A stretch of DNA of 64,000 nt from NCBI RefSeq assembly GCF_019991125.1, contig NZ_JAGENB010000006.1, positions 1 to 64,000 of the forward strand, given 5' to 3'. Below are positions 8,965 through 18,332 of the stretch, one piece after another; the stretch's first letter is position 1; every line of letters begins with the position of its first letter. This DNA is from Phyllobacterium calauticae (GTDB taxonomy: Bacteria > Pseudomonadota > Alphaproteobacteria > Rhizobiales > Rhizobiaceae). The notes under the pieces are model-generated. The model saw only the letters and a program-made list of their open reading frames with translations, made no database searches and was not told the origin of the DNA. The translations under genes and the position numbers were made by a program.

Positions 8965-9725
8965 GGGTTGGGGGCTGTGAGATGGAGGGTTTCTCCATCG
9001 GAAGGGATGATCAGCTTGTGGGAATCGATAGCCGCTGCCTGCGCATGGGCCTTCAGATCGTCGCGGGTGACTGTTGCATGGTCAAGGGCTTCCATATGCG
9101 TCGCGATGACTTTTGTGTTCAGAGGTGAAATGCGGCAGACCTCGACGGTCTGCTCCGCATCCATGACGATGAGAACACCGTCCCATTTGGCACCGCAGGA
9201 ATGGGTGACGATGATATCGGGCTGCGTCGCTTCGATTGTTTCGCGCACGGGCGGATAGAGGATCGTATCACCTGCCCAATAGATCGAGGGTTCGCCATCC
9301 GCCTCGATGGTGAAACCGATGACATTGCCCATCAGCTGAAGCACGGCCCCGGTGCCGTGATTGCCGTCGCGACGGGTCAGGCGCATATTCTTCCACGTCA
9401 GATCCCCGGTCAGTGGCGTGACGTCGGTGAAACCGAAGGAACGGATTTTCTCTTCATCGCCCGGCTGGCAAATCAGCGGCAGATGCTTGGGGACAAGTTC
9501 CTGCGCCACGGGGTCGAAATGATCCGCATGCAGATGCGAGACGAGTACAAGCTCGACGCCATCAAGGATCTCGTCGGTTGAAACCGGCAGATCCGTCATG
9601 GGATTCGGCGAACGGCCGGTAAAGGACGGACGGCTGTGTTTGGGAGCGAAAAATGGATCGATCAGGACGGTTGAACCGGCATAGTCGAGTTTCAGCGTGG
9701 CATTGCGGAGAAGTTGCAGTTTCAT
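8961..9725 (-). CDS. MBL-fold metal-dependent hydrolase (UlaG-like)
   Basis: This is a 254-residue soluble metallo-beta-lactamase-fold enzyme. The metal site HxHxDH appears as SHLHADHFD (about residue 64), with further ligands likely in GNHGTG (His), the WAGDT aspartate and the ATHME histidine. Family members open lactones or hydrolyse phosphodiesters. UlaG, the L-ascorbate-6-phosphate lactonase, is the best-known relative of this subgroup. Its coupling to a lactonase-type propeller suggests that both act on the same sugar lactone or in consecutive steps. This is inference from context. Confidence 0.8.
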   Translation of the reverse strand: MKLQLLRNATLKLDYAGSTVLIDPFFAPKHSRPSFTGRSPNPMTDLPVSTDEILDGVELVLVSHLHADHFDPVAQELVPKHLPLICQPGDEEKIRSFGFTDVTPLTGDLTWKNMRLTRRDGNHGTGAVLQLMGNVIGFTIEADGEPSIYWAGDTILYPPVRETIEATQPDIIVTHSCGAKWDGVLIVMDAEQTVEVCRISPLNTKVIATHMEALDHATVTRDDLKAHAQAAAIDSHKLIIPSDGETLHLTAPNP

Positions 9726-9746
9726 GTCGGTGCGTCTCTCTGCTGA

Positions 9747-11123
9747 TCAGAAGAATTCGAGACTGACGCGGAACATCTGCTCGACCTGTTTGACCGCTTC
9801 GGCCGTGGCAAAGATGACCACCCGGTCCTGCGGTTTGATGCGGACCGAACCGTCGGGGCGGATGACTTCGCCGTTGCGGTAGATCGCGCCGATCCGCAGT
9901 CCGTCCGGCAGGTCGAGGTCGCGCAGCGGGGCGCCGACAAGCGGCGAGGTTTCAAGCGCCTCAGCCTCGATAATCTCCGCCCGGCCCTTCTGGACGCTGT
10001 GTACGGCCCGGATACGGCCCCGCCGCACATGCTGCAGCACACGCGAAATGGTGACGCTGCGCGGGCTGATATGGGCATCGATGCCGAGGGATTTGCTGAG
10101 GTCGAGATAGTCCGGGTTGTTGATGAGGACGAGACTGGATTTGCAGCCGAGGCGTTTGGCCATGACGCCGGCGAGCATGTTGACCTGGTCGTCATTGGTC
10201 AGTGCGACCAGAAGGTCCGCATCCTGGATTTCCGCTTCCAGCAGCAGTTTCTGATCCAGTGCACTGCCATGCAGCACCATGGAACGCCGAAGACCGTCTG
10301 CGATGGCATTGGCGCGGGTCAAATTGGGTTCGATCAGCTTGACCTTGGTCTTGGGCTGCTTGGCTTCGATCATCTGGGCGACGTAGAGCCCGACATTGCC
10401 GCCGCCGGCAATGACGATGCGTGTTGCCTCGGGTTCCTCGTGACCAAACAGCGCCAATGTACGGCGCACCTGTGACTTGGTTGTCGCGACATAGGCGATG
10501 TCACCGGCCAAGAGGTGATCGGCAGAGCGCGGAATGAGCAACGTGTCATTGCGGATGATCGCCATCACGGTCGACGGCAGGTCAGGGAAGAGATTGCTCA
10601 ATTGAATGAGCGGCGTGTTGATGACGGGACAGTCTTCCAGGCATTCGATCGCCATCACCACGATAGTCTCGTCGGCAAAACGGACAACGTCGCTCACACC
10701 GGGCAAGGCGATGCGGCGCAGCACCATTTCCCCGACCTCAAGCTCGGGCGAAATGATGACGTCAATCGGCATGTGATCGCGGGAAAACAGATCCTGATAG
10801 TGCGGCTGCAGATAGGCCTGTGCGCGGATGCGGGCGATCTTGGTCGGCACATTGAACAGAGCATGCGCCACTTCACAGGCGACGATGTTCACCTCGTCAT
10901 AAAGCGTTGCCGCAATGATCATGTCCGCCTGCTCGGCACCGGCGGCCGCCAGAACATCCGGGTGGGCGCCGTGACCGACAAAACCGCGCACATCCAGCGT
11001 GTCGCGTATGACCTGAATGAGCTCGGCCGACGTGTCGATGACCGAAATATCATTGTCTTCGGCAGCCAGGCGTTCGGCGATGCCATATCCAACCTGCCCT
11101 GCGCCGCAGATGATCACACGCAT
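9747..11123 (-). CDS. trkA: Trk system potassium uptake protein TrkA
   Basis: TrkA is the peripheral NAD-binding regulator of the Trk potassium channel, acting at the inner face of the membrane. The 458-residue protein is the duplicated form: RCK/Rossmann domains start at IICGAGQVGYGIAERL (residue 3) and IVIAGGGNVGLYVAQ (about residue 235), each followed by a TrkA-C domain. No trkH gene is in the window. Its ATG overlaps by one base the stop of a 30-codon open frame upstream, which suggests coupling. The position after ntrX is conserved in rhizobia. Confidence 0.95.
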   Translation of the reverse strand: MRVIICGAGQVGYGIAERLAAEDNDISVIDTSAELIQVIRDTLDVRGFVGHGAHPDVLAAAGAEQADMIIAATLYDEVNIVACEVAHALFNVPTKIARIRAQAYLQPHYQDLFSRDHMPIDVIISPELEVGEMVLRRIALPGVSDVVRFADETIVVMAIECLEDCPVINTPLIQLSNLFPDLPSTVMAIIRNDTLLIPRSADHLLAGDIAYVATTKSQVRRTLALFGHEEPEATRIVIAGGGNVGLYVAQMIEAKQPKTKVKLIEPNLTRANAIADGLRRSMVLHGSALDQKLLLEAEIQDADLLVALTNDDQVNMLAGVMAKRLGCKSSLVLINNPDYLDLSKSLGIDAHISPRSVTISRVLQHVRRGRIRAVHSVQKGRAEIIEAEALETSPLVGAPLRDLDLPDGLRIGAIYRNGEVIRPDGSVRIKPQDRVVIFATAEAVKQVEQMFRVSLEFF

Positions 11124-11215
11124 CAGCTGGCTTTGCCTTCGGCAATCACGGCCATTGCGTCCACGTCAATGAGACTGCTGGCCGGCGGGCCTTGCGGATT
11201 GACAGCACGAAACAT
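11123..11215 (-). CDS. Possible small protein or leader peptide upstream of trkA
   Basis: The 30-codon frame begins with ATG at 11215, preceded by a strong binding site (GGGAGTGAGG). It ends in a TGATG overlap with the trkA start. The peptide begins MFRAVNPQGPPASS and ends VIAEGKAS, is soluble and matches no family I know. The clear binding site and the overlap argue for translation, perhaps as a coupling leader for trkA. It could also be the stump of a longer lost gene. Confidence 0.45.
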   Translation of the reverse strand: MFRAVNPQGPPASSLIDVDAMAVIAEGKAS

Positions 11216-11350
11216 TCCTCACTCCCATGATGAAGGGCCTATGCCGCAGGGCAAAGGCCGCCGACTTTCCCGTAAAAGCCGGAGAGTCGCAACCGAATAC
11301 TGTCGGCTACCATCGTATTCCTCCGAAGTCCCGGAGATTGCGTGAAGCGG

Positions 11351-12712
11351 TTAGACCCCGAGCGATTTCAGCTTCCGGTGCAGAGCCGAACGCTCCATGC
11401 CGACAAACTCCGCCGTGCGGGAAATATTGCCGCCGAACCGGTTGATCTGCGCAATGAGATACTCCTTCTCGAAGCGCTCACGCGCCTCGCGCAGCGGCAG
11501 GGCCATGATGTGCTGGTCGGATTCGGTTGGAGCCTTCGGCAGCGTGTCGCCGATTTCCGCAGGCAGCAGATCGGCGGTGATAACGGCTTCCGGATCATCG
11601 CCGCGCGCCAGGATTATCAGGCGCTCGATATTGTTGCGCAGCTGGCGGATATTGCCCGGCCAGGAATGGGACTGCAGCACGGCCATGGCATCCGGGCCGA
11701 TCTTGCGCGGCTTGATACCCGCCTGTTCGGCAATCTGCGTCATGAAGAATTCGACAAGCGCAGGAATGTCGTCGCGCCGGTCCGCCAAGGGCGGAACAAT
11801 CACGGGAACCACTGCCAGCCGGTGGAACAGGTCTTCGCGGAACCGGCCCTCGGCAATCATCGCTTCGAGATTTTGCGCGGTCGAGGAGATGATCCGCACG
11901 TCCACCTTGATGCGCTTGGTGCCGCCTACCCGTTCAAACTGCTGATCGACGAGCACGCGCAGGATCTTGTTCTGCGTTTCGCGCGGCATATCGGCAATTT
12001 CATTGAGATAGAGAATGCCGCCATGGGCTTCCTCCAGCGCGCCCACCTTGCGCTCGCCGCCATCGGATTCCGTGCCGAAAAGCTCGACTTCCATGCGCTC
12101 CGGCGTGATCGTCGCCGCGTTCAGGTTGACGAATGGTCCCTTGGAACGGGTCGACAGGGCGTGGATGGCCCGTGCCGTGAGTTCCTTGCCTGCACCGGAC
12201 GGGCCGGTGATCATGATGCGGCTGTTGGTCGGCGCGACACGTTCGATGGTCTGGCGCAGGTGGTTCATCGACAGCGACGTGCCGAGCAGTTCCGAGCTTT
12301 CCGTCGAGCGCTTGCGCAGGTCGGAAACTTCGCGCCGCAGCTTGGATGTTTCGAGCGCCCGTTCGGCGATCAGAATCAGACGGTCAGCCTTGAACGGCTT
12401 CTCGATGAAATCATAGGCGCCGCGCCGGATGGCCGAAACCGCGGTTTCGATGTTGCCGTGACCGGAAATCATGACCACGGGAATATCGGGATGGCGGCTC
12501 TTGATCTCGTCCAAAAGGGCAAGACCGTCGAGCCGGCTGCCCTGCATCCAGATGTCCAGAAAGATCAGGCGGGGAATGCGATCATCGATCGCCGCCAATG
12601 CGCTGTCCGCGTCCGAGGCTACACGGGTTTCGTGCCCCTCGTCGCTCAATATTCCTGCAACAAGCTCGCGGATGTCGACTTCATCGTCGACGACAAGAAT
12701 GTCAGATGCCAT
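11351..12712 (-). CDS. ntrX: Nitrogen response regulator NtrX
   Basis: NtrX is the response regulator of the NtrYX system controlling nitrogen and redox responses. The 453-residue protein has a receiver domain (phosphoacceptor Asp in FLDIWM, about residue 54), an AAA+ domain (Walker A GPSGAGKE, about residue 168; YLNEIADM Walker B region) and a Fis-type helix-turn-helix at the end (GGNISRTAEFVGMERSALH). The GAFTGA loop that contacts sigma-54 is missing: after ELFG the sequence runs TESDGGERKVGALEEA. NtrX therefore may not work as a classical sigma-54 activator. It overlaps the end of ntrY by 11 bases. Confidence 0.95.
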   Translation of the reverse strand: MASDILVVDDEVDIRELVAGILSDEGHETRVASDADSALAAIDDRIPRLIFLDIWMQGSRLDGLALLDEIKSRHPDIPVVMISGHGNIETAVSAIRRGAYDFIEKPFKADRLILIAERALETSKLRREVSDLRKRSTESSELLGTSLSMNHLRQTIERVAPTNSRIMITGPSGAGKELTARAIHALSTRSKGPFVNLNAATITPERMEVELFGTESDGGERKVGALEEAHGGILYLNEIADMPRETQNKILRVLVDQQFERVGGTKRIKVDVRIISSTAQNLEAMIAEGRFREDLFHRLAVVPVIVPPLADRRDDIPALVEFFMTQIAEQAGIKPRKIGPDAMAVLQSHSWPGNIRQLRNNIERLIILARGDDPEAVITADLLPAEIGDTLPKAPTESDQHIMALPLREARERFEKEYLIAQINRFGGNISRTAEFVGMERSALHRKLKSLGV

Positions 12713-14978
12713 TTGAATTCACCTGTTTCGCCGATGGATCGGAATTGTCGGCTGTCTGTGTATTGGTATGGGTCGTGGGAAAAACCATGCGGATCATTGC
12801 ACCCCGCCCGCCGTGGAAATCCGCGGGGGCATCGTGCAGTTCAATTTGACCGTCATGTTCTTCAACGATCTTTTTGACAATTGCGAGGCCAAGGCCCGTG
12901 CCTTTCTCGCGCGTCGTCATGTAGGGTTCAAGCAAACGCTGCCGGTGTTCACGCGGCAAACCTTTGCCATTGTCGGAAATTTCGACAATCAGAGCATCTC
13001 CCTCCTGCCTCGACCGGATACGGATATGTCCGTCACCCAGTCCATCTTTCACAACGGATTCAATTGCTTCTGCAGCATTTTTGATAACGTTTCCGAACGC
13101 CTGCCCGATAAGCCGGCCGTCGAATTGCCCGATGAGCGGCACATTGCCGAAATCCCGCTCGAAGCGGATATCGCTGCGGCTGACTTCGACCAGGAACGAG
13201 GCTTCGCGCAAGGCTTCGCGCAAATCCATCGCCTTGATTTCCGGTTTCGGCATGCGCGCGAAGGATGAAAACTCGTCGACCATGCGCCCGATGTCACCCA
13301 CCTGCCGGATGATGGTTTCCGTGCACTGGTCGAAAACTTCACGATCTTCGGTAATCACCTTGCCATAGCGCCGGCGGATGCGTTCCGCCGACAACTGAAT
13401 GGGCGTGAGCGGATTTTTGATTTCGTGGGCGATGCGCCGCGCGACGTCGGCCCAGGCGGATGAACGCTGCGCCTCCACCAGATCGGTGATGTCATCGACG
13501 GTGACCACATAGGAGTGGTCAGCGGATTCCGCGTCTTCGACAGTAATCTGGACATTGAACGTCCGGGCGCTGCCGCGGCGCGACATCGATACCTGTTCGC
13601 GGTAAACCGACCGGCCCGTGGCATGGGCAACCTCGAACACCAGTCCGATTTCCGGGACGAGCGCCGTCAGATTCTTGCCGACGGTCGTGACGGGGTCCAG
13701 ATCGAACATCGCTTCGGCGGAACGGTTCATGATACCGATTGCCCCATCGGCATCCACGCTGATGACCCCTGCGGTCACGCCGGAGAGCACCGCTTCGGAA
13801 AAACGGCGGCGTTCGTCGATCTGGTCCTTGGCGGCAACAAGATCGCGGCGCTGCGTTCCCAGCTGGCGCACCATGGTGTTGAATGTCTGGGACAGCGACC
13901 CGACATCGCCGTCGGAACGGCGCACCGGCACCGCAACATCCAGATTGCCGGTTGCAACATCATCCGCTGCACCGATCAGCAGCCGGATGGGGCGCACCAG
14001 CCGGTCCGCCACCGCAATGCCGGTCCAGATGGCCGAAAGAAGCAAAGTAAGAGTCAGGCCGAAGTAGAGCAGAGCAAACAGAATCTGCGTGTCCACACCA
14101 TTGGCAACCGGTTTGCCGGCATCGAGATTGTTGCCCTCGATGGCGCGCATGGAGTTGAGAATGTCCCCATCGACCGGGCGGACCGTGTAGAGGAACATAT
14201 CCGGTATCTGCTGGAGTTTCACGACGGCACTGAGCAGATTGGTCCGTTCCGGCGGGATGAGCACCGGCTTGCCGTCCTGCGCCGTGTTGAGAATGGATTT
14301 TGCGACCGGCGGAATTGAAAAATTCGTGCGAATGTCGGCGCGAACGGAGGTGTCACCGTTGGAGCGGATGATGAATGCGCCGATCAGGCCGCGGCCGAGC
14401 GCCTGCTGGGTCAGGAAGCGCGTAAAACTGGTGCGGTCCAGATTGTACAGCGAGCGTTGTGCGTCGACATCGCTGACCATTTCAAGCGTCGTGCCCTGCA
14501 GGTTGCGCGCGCTTTCCTGAATGTAGGAATTGGCAAGGCTGATCGACGAGTTGACGATCGTCGTGGTCCGCATTTCGAACCAGCGATCAAGCCCGAGATC
14601 GAGGGTGACCGATGCAACGATAGCCACCAGCATGGCCGGTACCGCAGCGACAAGTGAAAACAGCACGACGAGGCGCACATGCAGGCGGGATGCAGCCTTC
14701 CCCCGGTTCCTGGCCTGGCTGATACGATAGACTTCGCGGCCGATCAGCACGATCAAGGCGAGAATCAGCAGCGCATTGAGACCGGTCAGGATAAAAGTGA
14801 GGTTGCTCTCGGGCTGAACCGGGGTCATTCCCGTGAGGATGAAAAACGTTACGCCCGTCGTCAAAAGCGCCAGAACTACCGTGACAACGCCGATACGGGA
14901 GTAAAAGCGCTGCGTGTTGCCGCCAGCGGCAGCCGTGAGCGAGTTTCCCAACTGATTGACCGAATTTGATAAGAGCAT
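12702..14978 (-). CDS. ntrY: Nitrogen regulation sensor histidine kinase NtrY
   Basis: NtrY is the membrane sensor kinase partner of NtrX. The 758-residue protein has hydrophobic segments near residues 28-50, 65-85 and 105-130, a periplasmic region, a further membrane helix near residue 305, then HAMP (about 325-380), PAS (about 395-490), the HisKA phosphoacceptor histidine in [11 protein letters not shown] and the ATPase domain with NGKGLP and GTGLGLAIV. Its neighbour ntrX starts inside its last codons. In relatives ntrC lies just upstream, but here the upstream neighbour is a LysR gene and ntrC is about 32 kb away. Confidence 0.95.
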   Translation of the reverse strand: MLLSNSVNQLGNSLTAAAGGNTQRFYSRIGVVTVVLALLTTGVTFFILTGMTPVQPESNLTFILTGLNALLILALIVLIGREVYRISQARNRGKAASRLHVRLVVLFSLVAAVPAMLVAIVASVTLDLGLDRWFEMRTTTIVNSSISLANSYIQESARNLQGTTLEMVSDVDAQRSLYNLDRTSFTRFLTQQALGRGLIGAFIIRSNGDTSVRADIRTNFSIPPVAKSILNTAQDGKPVLIPPERTNLLSAVVKLQQIPDMFLYTVRPVDGDILNSMRAIEGNNLDAGKPVANGVDTQILFALLYFGLTLTLLLSAIWTGIAVADRLVRPIRLLIGAADDVATGNLDVAVPVRRSDGDVGSLSQTFNTMVRQLGTQRRDLVAAKDQIDERRRFSEAVLSGVTAGVISVDADGAIGIMNRSAEAMFDLDPVTTVGKNLTALVPEIGLVFEVAHATGRSVYREQVSMSRRGSARTFNVQITVEDAESADHSYVVTVDDITDLVEAQRSSAWADVARRIAHEIKNPLTPIQLSAERIRRRYGKVITEDREVFDQCTETIIRQVGDIGRMVDEFSSFARMPKPEIKAMDLREALREASFLVEVSRSDIRFERDFGNVPLIGQFDGRLIGQAFGNVIKNAAEAIESVVKDGLGDGHIRIRSRQEGDALIVEISDNGKGLPREHRQRLLEPYMTTREKGTGLGLAIVKKIVEEHDGQIELHDAPADFHGGRGAMIRMVFPTTHTNTQTADNSDPSAKQVNSNGI

Positions 14979-15179
14979 TGCTTACATCATCCCAACCAAG
15001 TTGCACTCATGCAACACATTGTGGCGGAAATGCAACGCCCTCTCGTCGAAACCTGTGCAGAATTGGTTCAACACCGCACGGTTGGCACGGCTGGTCCCTT
15101 CGGGTTGACCAGGTCAATAGGCTGCATATTGCAGATCACAGCTTCCCTTGAAGAAGCAGTTTTCGCGGTGGGCACCGCC

Positions 15180-16079
15180 CTAACCTTCCGACCAAGTGCC
15201 AATCAGCATGTTGAGAAATCGCTCGGCAGCGGGTGACAATGTTCCTCCCCGCCGCCGTACGACACCGATGGTTCGTGAAATTTCCGGATTGCGGATCGGC
15301 CGGGTGACAAGAAACGGATGCTCCTCCTGCGGCGTTGCCAGCTTGGGCAGCACGGAAATCCCTAGTCCCGCCTCGACGAGGCCGAGCGACGTCGACAGGT
15401 GCGTCACCTCGTAGAACCAGCGCAATTTCAGGTTGGATTTTGCCAGTGCCGCGTCGAGCAGTGTCCGGTTGCCGCTGGAGCGGTGCACGGTGATCAGCGG
15501 ATAGGGCGTCAGGTCTTCCCATCCGAGTTCGCTTTTGGCGGCAAGCGGGTGATCCTTGCGCGCCGCAAGCACGAACGGGTCCTCGATCAGCCGGTCGAAA
15601 ATCAGATCGGGGTCGGCGGCGCCCATGATGTTGATGCCGAATTCCACCTCGCCGCGGGCAACGGCCAAAAGCCCGTCGGTGGCGGGAAGGTCCAGGATGC
15701 GAAAGCGGATGTGCGGGTATTCGGCATTGAACTGCTTGATCACCGTCGGCAGGAAATAGAAGGCGGCGGTGGGCAGGCACGCGATGGTGACGAGCCCGCT
15801 GCGCTGGGCGCCGATATCCCGCACGGCAAAGAGCGAGCCGTCAAACTCCTCCAGCATGCGCTGAACGAGCGGAATGAGTTCGCTTCCCACCGCCGTGGCC
15901 GAGACATGGCGCGTGGTCCGCTCCAGAAGCGGCGCTCCGATGGTTGCCTCCAGCTTCTGGATGCGCCGGCTCAACGCCGGTTGCGAGAGATTCAAGGCTT
16001 CCGCCGCCCGGTGAAAACTTTCCAGCTCCACCACCGAGAGAAAAGCCCGCAGATCCAGTATTTCACAATTAATGCTCAT
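15180..16079 (-). CDS. LysR-family transcriptional regulator
   Basis: The 299-residue protein is a typical LysR regulator. The N-terminal winged helix-turn-helix shows FHRAAEALNLSQPALSRRIQKLE (split around residue 30), and the effector domain follows from about residue 90. It is divergent from the tautomerase/ABC importer genes, with 89 bases between the 5' ends (or 110 if the tautomerase starts at 16190), so it probably controls them. That gap contains inverted TTGCATTT arms (16102-16109 and 16133-16140), which suit LysR binding. The inducer is unknown but is likely the tricarboxylate or aromatic compound handled by the neighbours. Confidence 0.88.
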   Translation of the reverse strand: MSINCEILDLRAFLSVVELESFHRAAEALNLSQPALSRRIQKLEATIGAPLLERTTRHVSATAVGSELIPLVQRMLEEFDGSLFAVRDIGAQRSGLVTIACLPTAAFYFLPTVIKQFNAEYPHIRFRILDLPATDGLLAVARGEVEFGINIMGAADPDLIFDRLIEDPFVLAARKDHPLAAKSELGWEDLTPYPLITVHRSSGNRTLLDAALAKSNLKLRWFYEVTHLSTSLGLVEAGLGISVLPKLATPQEEHPFLVTRPIRNPEISRTIGVVRRRGGTLSPAAERFLNMLIGTWSEG

Positions 16080-16101
16080 ATCACATCAATCCTCGCAAAC
16101 T

Positions 16102-16140
16102 TTGCATTTCACATATCAATCACCTTACCGCAAAATGCAA
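16102..16140. promoter_or_regulatory. Inverted repeat, candidate LysR binding site
   Basis: TTGCATTT at 16102-16109 and its exact complement AAATGCAA at 16133-16140 flank an AT-rich 23-base centre in the gap between the divergent LysR and tautomerase genes. Position and symmetry fit a LysR operator. No direct evidence of binding exists in the sequence. Confidence 0.45.
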
Positions 16141-16168
16141 GAAACCGACAGATTGTTCTGTTGAACGC

Positions 16169-17272
16169 ATGAATGAAGAGCACTGCGCCATGAATGACCT
16201 CCTTCGCATACCTTGCGTCCTCATGAGAGGCGGTACGTCCAAGGGACCGTTTTTTCTGGCATCGGACCTTCCCTCCGATCCACGTCAACGCGACCAGATC
16301 CTGTTGTCGGTGATGGGGTCCGGTCATCCCCTGCAGATTGACGGTATCGGCGGTGGCAACCCGGTCACCAGCAAGGTTGCCATCGTTGGCCCGTCGACGG
16401 TAACAGGCGCCGACGTCGACTATCTCTTTGCCCAGGTGCGGATCGATCAGCAGATGGTCGACACATCACCCAATTGCGGCAACATGCTTGCTGCCGTTGG
16501 CCCGTTTGCCATCGAAGCCGGTTTGATCAGAACGACAGGACCGGTAACGCGGGTGCGGATACACAATGTCAACACCGGCAAGCTGATTGAGGCGGAGGTC
16601 CCGACGCCGGATGGCCGCGTGGCCTATCTCGGCGATGCATCGATTGACGGGGTGCCGGGGTACGCCGCGCCGATTGCCCTGACATTCATGGACGCCGCCG
16701 GCGCACGGACCGGCAGGCTGTTTCCAACGGGCCATCCACGCGAGATCATCGACGGTATCGACGTCACCTGCATCGATTGCGCCATGCCGATGATGATACT
16801 TGAGGCTGCGTCCATCGGGGTAACAGGCTATGAGAGCGCTGCCGAACTCAACGCCGATCATGCCCTCCTCGAGCGGCTGGAAAAGCTGCGGCTGCAGGCA
16901 GGCCAGCGCATGGGCATGGGCGACGTGCGGACGCAGGTCACGCCCAAACCCGTCCTTATCTCGACGCCGAAAGCCGGCGGTGATCTGAACGTGCGCTATT
17001 TCATGCCGCACCAATGCCATCCCTCCCTCGCCACGACGGGAGCCGTTGGCATTGCCACCGCGTGCATCAGCGATGCCACGGTCGCATCACGCCTGATCGG
17101 AGGACGCAAGCTTCCGGTCAATCTTGTTCTCGAGCATCCGAGCGGCCGTCTGGAAGTCAAGCTGGAATCCCGCAATGGCACAACGGTCGCCGGCATACTG
17201 CGGACCGCCCGTCGCCTGTTCGAGGGGCAAGTCTTTGCCAAACCTGTAGCGCAAATGGTTTGCGCAGCATAA
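16169..17272 (+). CDS. PrpF/GalD-family tautomerase (4-oxalomesaconate tautomerase-like)
   Basis: The family catalyses keto-enol or cis-trans isomerisation of tricarboxylates: GalD in gallate breakdown, PrpF on aconitate in the methylcitrate cycle. Family marks are IPCVLMRGGTSKG at the start, DGIGGGNPVTSKVA (about residue 57), SPNCGNM with its cysteine (about residue 98) and HPSLATTGA near residue 280. The protein is about 360 residues. A second ATG at 16190 gives MNDLLRIPC and is the likelier start by comparison with the family. No other gallate or propionate genes are nearby, so the substrate is unsettled. It is followed by an ABC importer in the same direction. Confidence 0.85.
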   Translation: MNEEHCAMNDLLRIPCVLMRGGTSKGPFFLASDLPSDPRQRDQILLSVMGSGHPLQIDGIGGGNPVTSKVAIVGPSTVTGADVDYLFAQVRIDQQMVDTSPNCGNMLAAVGPFAIEAGLIRTTGPVTRVRIHNVNTGKLIEAEVPTPDGRVAYLGDASIDGVPGYAAPIALTFMDAAGARTGRLFPTGHPREIIDGIDVTCIDCAMPMMILEAASIGVTGYESAAELNADHALLERLEKLRLQAGQRMGMGDVRTQVTPKPVLISTPKAGGDLNVRYFMPHQCHPSLATTGAVGIATACISDATVASRLIGGRKLPVNLVLEHPSGRLEVKLESRNGTTVAGILRTARRLFEGQVFAKPVAQMVCAA

Positions 17273-17319
17273 TTGAACGCGGTTGCCGGGAGGGCATCGC
17301 ACATCTGGGAGGAAATACC

Positions 17320-18321
17320 ATGCATAAACTCATGCTCGCGCTGGCGGCGACGGTTGCATTCGCAGGATCGGCGTTTGCCGAACCTGTCCGCATCAGCGTC
17401 GGCTCCTACAATCTCAACAACCTGCCGTTTCCGGTCGCCTCGGGTCTGGGCCTTTATGAAAAGGAAGGGCTTGATGTCACCGTCGAGAATTTTGCCTCGG
17501 GCGGTTCGAAGACGCTGCAGGCGCTCGTCGCCGGTTCGACCGACATAGCCGTCGGCTTCTACGATCACACGATCCAGATGCAGGCGCAAAAGAAGAACGT
17601 TGTTGGCATTGTGCTGCTGGCGCGCAATTCGGGGCTGGTGCTTGCAGGCGGCAAGAACAGCACATTCGATCCGGCAAAGCCCGAAACCATCAAGGGCGCC
17701 AAGATCGGCATTACCGCCCCCGGTTCCTCGTCGGATTTCTTCGTTCGCTACTATCTGCAGCGCCACCAGCTTTCGGCGGATGACGTTTCGCTCATCGGCG
17801 TCGGTTCCGGCTCGGCAGCCGTCGCCGCTCTCGAACAGGGAAAGGTCGACCTCCTGGTGAACTACGATCCGGCGGCGACCTTCATTGAAGCCAAGGGCGT
17901 CGGCAAAATCCTGATCGACGCGCGCAGTGACGACGGCGCCAAGGAGATCTACGGCGGCATCTATCCGACCTCGGTTCTCTACGCCACGCAGTCCTACATC
18001 GACAAGAATCCGGAGACGATCCAGAAGGTCGTCAATGCAACGGTCAAGGCCCTGGAGTGGATGAACAAGAGCGCTCCGGAGGAAATCGTTCAAAAACTTC
18101 CTGAGGCCTTCATTTCCGGAGACAAGGAAACCTACATAAAGGCCGTGGCAAACGCCAAGCCCATCTTCTCTATCGACGGCCGCTTCAACGAGGCCGAAGT
18201 CGAAACGCCGCTGGCAGTCCTGAAAAGCTTCAATGACAAGGTGGCGGCAACGGATATCGACCTGAAGAAGACCTACACCAACAATTTCGTCGACAAAGCG
18301 CCGCACGAAGGCACGAACTGA
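17320..18321 (+). CDS. ABC importer substrate-binding protein, NMT1/SsuA type
   Basis: The 333-residue periplasmic binding protein starts at an ATG preceded by GGGAGGAAA. The signal peptide ends at SAFA, cleaved before EPVRIS. The body follows the nitrate/sulfonate/taurine/thiamine-precursor binding fold: GLYEKEGLDVTVE and GSTDIAVGF near the start, then the second lobe from about residue 190. It lies 47 bases after the tautomerase gene and just before ATPase and permease genes, forming a complete importer. Importers of this type also carry phthalate and similar acids, which would fit a tautomerase partner. The substrate is inferred only. Confidence 0.87.
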   Translation: MHKLMLALAATVAFAGSAFAEPVRISVGSYNLNNLPFPVASGLGLYEKEGLDVTVENFASGGSKTLQALVAGSTDIAVGFYDHTIQMQAQKKNVVGIVLLARNSGLVLAGGKNSTFDPAKPETIKGAKIGITAPGSSSDFFVRYYLQRHQLSADDVSLIGVGSGSAAVAALEQGKVDLLVNYDPAATFIEAKGVGKILIDARSDDGAKEIYGGIYPTSVLYATQSYIDKNPETIQKVVNATVKALEWMNKSAPEEIVQKLPEAFISGDKETYIKAVANAKPIFSIDGRFNEAEVETPLAVLKSFNDKVAATDIDLKKTYTNNFVDKAPHEGTN

Positions 18322-18332
18322 GGGAGAGAACC

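Noticed and set aside
11342-12877. A 511-codon open frame on the plus strand opposite ntrX
   Set aside because: It lies wholly opposite NtrX and the end of NtrY, with no recognisable protein sequence; it is a by-product of codon bias.
17014-17319. A long N-terminal extension of the binding-protein gene
   Set aside because: It overlaps the tautomerase coding region in another frame. The signal peptide and the GGGAGG site fix the start at 17320.
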